A program made the position numbers and the translations under genes. The notes beneath the pieces are model-generated. The model had not been told where the DNA came from. It made no database searches and saw only the letters and a program-made list of their open reading frames with translations. This document shows positions 7,633 through 8,365 of a stretch of DNA of 8,365 nt, piece after piece. How positions within the stretch are numbered: the stretch's first letter is position 1; the number at the start of each line of letters is the position of its first letter. This DNA comes from Actinomycetes bacterium (GTDB lineage Bacteria > Actinomycetota > Acidimicrobiia > Acidimicrobiales > Acidimicrobiaceae). The stretch spans positions 1 to 8,365 of the forward strand of contig JAJYFX010000062.1 in assembly GCA_021785315.1 (NCBI GenBank). Reading direction: 5' to 3'.

Positions 7633-7634
7633 CG

Positions 7635-7650
7635 CCTTACCTGTTCCTTT
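7635..7650 (-). promoter_or_regulatory. leuA ribosome binding region
   Basis: Purine-rich AAAGGA, CAGG and AAGG lie 12, 7 and 2 nt before the ATG at 7632. CAGG (7643-7640) has the best spacing. This supports the shorter start over the ATG at 7659. Confidence 0.5.
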
Positions 7651-7705
7651 CGATGCCATATGGTTTGTTTTCGCTACAGTCTCTCTCGGATCACTGAACC
7701 GGGCT

Positions 7706-7740
7706 AACAAAAAACCTCCTGGCCAGAGGCACAGGAGGTT
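7706..7740 (-). terminator. Intrinsic terminator in the leuA leader (attenuator)
   Basis: On the minus strand AACCTCCTG (7740-7732) pairs exactly with CAGGAGGTT (7721-7713). Inside the loop GCC and GGC can add three more pairs around TCT, with one bulged base. The stem ends in a run of six U (7714-7709) and then GUU. It lies 76 nt before the leuA start, so it would stop transcription before the gene unless prevented. It could also serve as the 3' end of the methyltransferase transcript, but the leucine-codon ORF just upstream favours attenuation. Confidence 0.88.
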
Positions 7741-7766
7741 CTGCGAGCGATTATGAACGCTCGCAG
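7741..7766 (-). promoter_or_regulatory. GC-rich hairpin between leader stop codon and terminator
   Basis: CTGCGAGCG (7766-7758) pairs perfectly over 9 bp with CGCTCGCAG (7749-7741), around an 8-nt loop. The stem begins at the base after the leader TAG and ends at the base before the terminator stem. GGTT just upstream (7772-7769) can also pair with AACC of the terminator's left arm (7740-7737), giving a longer, bulged helix that competes with the terminator. A ribosome at the leader stop would cover the hairpin's left arm, while one held further upstream would not. The exact switching logic is inferred; I see no classical antiterminator covering the whole left arm. Confidence 0.8.
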
Positions 7767-7805
7767 CTAACCAAGAAGGAGAGTGGCTGCAAATACTATA
7801 TGCAC
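7767..7805 (-). CDS. Leucine-codon leader peptide of leuA (12 aa)
   Basis: A GTG-started ORF reads MHIVFAATLLLG and then TAG. Its end has three consecutive Leu codons (CTC CTT CTT, 7781-7773), then Gly and stop, directly before a hairpin and an intrinsic terminator ahead of the leucine biosynthesis gene. This is the arrangement of attenuation leaders, in which slow decoding of Leu codons under leucine shortage changes RNA folding. No ribosome site precedes the GTG, but the candidate promoter would start transcription at or next to it, so translation could be leaderless, as is common in actinobacteria. From published comparative work I recall a conserved LEU element upstream of actinobacterial leuA; I cannot verify identity with it here. 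An overlapping TTG ORF from 7794 in another frame has no tandem Leu codons and is less convincing. Confidence 0.68.
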   Translation of the reverse strand: MHIVFAATLLLG

Positions 7806-7814
7806 GACTATATG
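7795..7814 (-). repeat. Short tandem-spaced direct repeat CATATAGT
   Basis: The octamer CATATAGT occurs at 7814-7807 and again at 7802-7795 on the minus strand, with a 12-bp period. Each copy contains TATAGT, a five-of-six match to the -10 consensus. The repeat overlaps the proposed start of transcription and the first codons of the leader peptide. It could be a pair of alternative -10 elements, a binding site, or chance. Confidence 0.5.
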
Positions 7815-7841
7815 ATGGCCTATTTTTATGCTCCGCGTCAA
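7812..7841 (-). promoter_or_regulatory. Candidate leuA leader promoter
   Basis: A good -35 hexamer TTGACG (7841-7836) is followed after 18 bp by CATCAT (7817-7812), four of six matches to TATAAT. Transcription would then begin about 7 nt on, at 7805, the G of the leader GTG. A stronger -10-like TATAGT (7812-7807) is 23 bp from the -35, too far for normal use. It would start transcription near 7800, after the GTG and so without the leader start codon. Confidence 0.4.
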
Positions 7842-7854
7842 GTCGTTATCGATA

Positions 7855-8365
7855 TTAACAGCCAAATAGTTGGACATTTGCCATATTGACCCGGTTCTTG
7901 ATTATCTGAATTGCCTCTGGGTTGCGATCAACTGCGATGAATCTGCGACCAAGTTGCTGTGAGACGTATGCCGTAGTTCCGCTTCCAGCAAAGAAGTCGA
8001 GCACCCAAGACCCAGGCTTTGACGATGCTTCAATGATCCGTCTTAGGATCGCCTCGGGTTTCTGAGTGGGATAACCGGTCCGCTCTTTTCCGGTTGTGTG
8101 CACGATGGTTTGCCACCAAACGTCAGTTGGAACCTTGCCCATCGCCGCCTTCTCTTTGGTCACGAGTCCGGGCGCCATATAGGGTATGCGCTCAATGTCG
8201 TCGTAATTGAAAATATGGTTGCCAAGATCTTTCGCAAATACCAAGATGGTGTCGTGCTTGGCCGGCCACTTCTGTTTGGATCTGCCGCCGAAGTCATATG
8301 CCCATATGATTTCGTTCATAAAATTGGATCTGCCGAAGATTTGGTCAAGCGCAACTTTTACGTAG
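7855..8365 (-). CDS. Site-specific DNA methyltransferase, beta-class N4/N6 type, N-terminally truncated by the window
   Basis: The visible 169 C-terminal residues belong to an AdoMet-dependent DNA methylase that modifies an adenine N6 or cytosine N4. The frame is open to the right edge: codons before the ATG at 8319 read YVKVALDQIFGRSNF, typical internal sequence, so that ATG is not the start. Numbered from the edge, conserved blocks are NEIIWAYDFGGRSK (17-30), KWPAKHDTILVFAKD (32-46), TGYPTQKP (96-103) and the AdoMet motif I LDFFAGSGTT (122-131), with Asp146 in the following strand. Motif I near the C-terminus marks the permuted beta order. The catalytic (D/N/S)PP(Y/W) motif must lie outside the window. 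No restriction endonuclease gene is visible on this side, so orphan or restriction-modification status cannot be judged. The gene points towards leuA; its stop is 50 bp before the leucine leader ORF. Confidence 0.92.
   Translation of the reverse strand, partial: YVKVALDQIFGRSNFMNEIIWAYDFGGRSKQKWPAKHDTILVFAKDLGNHIFNYDDIERIPYMAPGLVTKEKAAMGKVPTDVWWQTIVHTTGKERTGYPTQKPEAILRRIIEASSKPGSWVLDFFAGSGTTAYVSQQLGRRFIAVDRNPEAIQIIKNRVNMANVQLFGC

Noticed and set aside
7660..7710. Longer LeuA starting at the TTG at 7710
   Set aside because: The codon lies in the U-run of the leader terminator and has no ribosome site. The added residues do not resemble LeuA N-termini.
7706..7854. T-box riboswitch in front of leuA
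   Set aside because: There is no T-box consensus sequence or extended specifier stem; the Leu-codon ORF, hairpin and terminator account for the region better.
8317..8319. ATG at 8319 as the start of the methyltransferase
   Set aside because: The frame stays open upstream with family-like sequence to the window edge, and the catalytic motif would be lacking.

Overview
The window looks like a chromosomal branched-chain amino acid locus of a bacterium, most likely an actinobacterium of middling G+C. The pointers are the IlvB/IlvN/IlvC sequence types, a large permease with the look of an actinobacterial DUF6297-type protein, and a leucine-codon leader in front of leuA. This is recall of families, not a search; an acidimicrobial lineage would fit, but the sequence alone does not settle it. 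No insertion sequence, tRNA, rRNA or CRISPR array is visible.

Plus strand, 1-5242: one very tight five-gene run. It holds the 3' three quarters of ilvB (catalytic subunit of acetohydroxyacid synthase), ilvN (its regulatory subunit), ilvC (ketol-acid reductoisomerase), a 529-residue polytopic membrane protein and an ABC ATPase. Successive genes are separated by 1 nt or overlap by 1 nt (TAATG and TGATG junctions), so an ABC-2-like transporter is apparently translated as part of the valine/isoleucine operon. A perfect 13-bp inverted repeat lies inside the permease gene.

Plus strand, 5243-6052: a 120-bp spacer with a LacI-family-like operator palindrome and a weak -10 candidate, then an unrecognised 229-residue acidic protein whose N-terminal half is rich in Cys and Trp and may bind zinc.

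Minus strand, 6088-7854: leuA (2-isopropylmalate synthase), convergent with the unknown gene. Its leader holds a likely promoter, a 12-codon ORF ending in three tandem Leu codons, Gly and stop, a 9-bp GC-rich hairpin directly after the stop codon, and a strong intrinsic terminator. This has the layout of leucine-responsive transcription attenuation.

Minus strand, 7855-8365: the C-terminal part of a beta-class (permuted) DNA methyltransferase that runs off the right edge.

Together, IlvBN and IlvC make the valine and isoleucine precursors, and LeuA diverts 2-ketoisovalerate to leucine. The coupled ABC pair could plausibly export or sense a product of this pathway, but nothing in the sequence shows its substrate.
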